From contig CAKZJI010000076.1 in NCBI GenBank assembly GCA_936941515.1, forward strand, positions 1 to 8,591: a stretch of 8,591 nt of DNA. The letters run 5' to 3'. This document shows, in pieces, positions 8,296 to 8,591 of the stretch. Both the position numbers and the translations under genes were made by a program. The notes under the pieces are model-generated. The model was given only the letters and a program-made list of their open reading frames with translations. It was not told the origin of the DNA and made no database searches. Numbering within the stretch: position 1 is the stretch's first letter; every line of letters begins with the position of its first letter. This DNA comes from an uncultured Propionibacteriaceae bacterium (GTDB lineage Bacteria; Actinomycetota; Actinomycetes; Propionibacteriales; Propionibacteriaceae).

Positions 8296-8591
8296 GTCAG
8301 GCCGTCATCCTGGCTGAAAAGATCAGGCTGCTCCGGCGCTGCCGCATTGGAGGGGGTTGCCCGGCGCAGCCCTGGATATCCTGGTCCGGACAGGACGGGA
8401 GTTCCGTCGCGGTACGCGGTGGCTGCGGCCCTCGCGTGTTCGTCAGCAGCCTCATTCAGGGGATGGCCCGCATGGCCTTTCACCCATTCAAACCGCACCC
8501 GACGGCCGGTCAGGGCATGGTCGAGCTGTTTCAGCAGGTCCACATTCGCAACTGGCTTGCCGTCGCCCTTACGCCAGCCTCGGCGTTTCCA
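8292..8591 (-). CDS. rnhA: Ribonuclease HI, C-terminal part only (5' end beyond the window)
   Basis: RNase HI cuts the RNA strand of RNA-DNA hybrids such as R-loops and Okazaki primers. The frame stays open to the right edge, giving 99 visible residues, so the GTG at 8543 is internal. The visible part begins with WKRRGW and [10 protein letters not shown], matching the handle and last-helix region of the family. It continues with [20 protein letters not shown], where His40 and Asp50 of the visible part match catalytic His124 and Asp134 of E. coli RNase HI, with the same ten-residue spacing. The first three acidic active-site residues lie outside the window. About 40 residues beyond the usual end of the fold (after ARAAA) form a Pro/Gly/Ala-rich, probably disordered tail containing QPDLF. 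It is the first visible gene of the minus-strand operon and overlaps thrE by four bases. Confidence 0.95.
   Translation of the reverse strand, partial: WKRRGWRKGDGKPVANVDLLKQLDHALTGRRVRFEWVKGHAGHPLNEAADEHARAAATAYRDGTPVLSGPGYPGLRRATPSNAAAPEQPDLFSQDDGLT
8316..8330 (-). other. Putative sliding-clamp-binding motif in the RNase HI tail
   Basis: These five codons read QPDLF, seven residues before the protein's end (followed by SQDDGLT) and inside a tail with no predicted fold. The bacterial beta-clamp-binding pentapeptide has consensus QL(S/D)LF; four of five positions match here, with Pro in place of the variable second Leu. The position in a flexible C-terminal tail, with acidic residues close by, is typical of clamp-binding motifs. 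Binding itself is inferred. Confidence 0.5.

Overview
The window looks like an ordinary chromosomal stretch from a GC-rich actinobacterium. The base composition, the GTG starts, the actinobacterial type of methionyl-tRNA synthetase and the DUF2207 and ThrE family proteins all fit. A member of the Propionibacteriaceae or a close relative is my best guess, with low confidence. I see no rRNA, tRNA, CRISPR array, insertion sequence, phage gene or attachment site. Coding density is close to 100%, and the largest gap between genes is about 50 bases.

Layout, left to right. (1) Positions 1-1582, plus strand: the 3' part of a gene for a DUF2207-family membrane protein with a glycine/serine-rich tail. 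(2) Positions 1633-3420, minus strand: metG, methionyl-tRNA synthetase, convergent with the first gene and apparently carrying its own promoter for a leaderless mRNA. (3) Positions 3461-8591, minus strand: a tightly packed operon. In order of transcription it holds rnhA (RNase HI, cut by the right edge), a ThrE-type threonine/serine exporter, a cytoplasmic S9 prolyl-oligopeptidase-family peptidase, an ABC-transporter ATPase and a small polytopic membrane protein. Every junction overlaps, by 4, 4, 11 and 4 bases. metG follows after 40 bases and may also receive read-through.

How the genes may work together. The peptidase can release amino acids from short peptides in the cytoplasm, and ThrE can export excess threonine and serine, so their coupling makes metabolic sense (inference). 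The ABC ATPase and the small membrane protein probably form one transporter or a membrane-stress module. Its substrate cannot be read from the sequence.

The most interesting signal is in the C-terminal tail of RNase HI. It contains QPDLF, which closely matches the bacterial sliding-clamp-binding pentapeptide QL(S/D)LF and suggests that this enzyme is tethered to the replisome. I found no strong evidence for a wholly new system.
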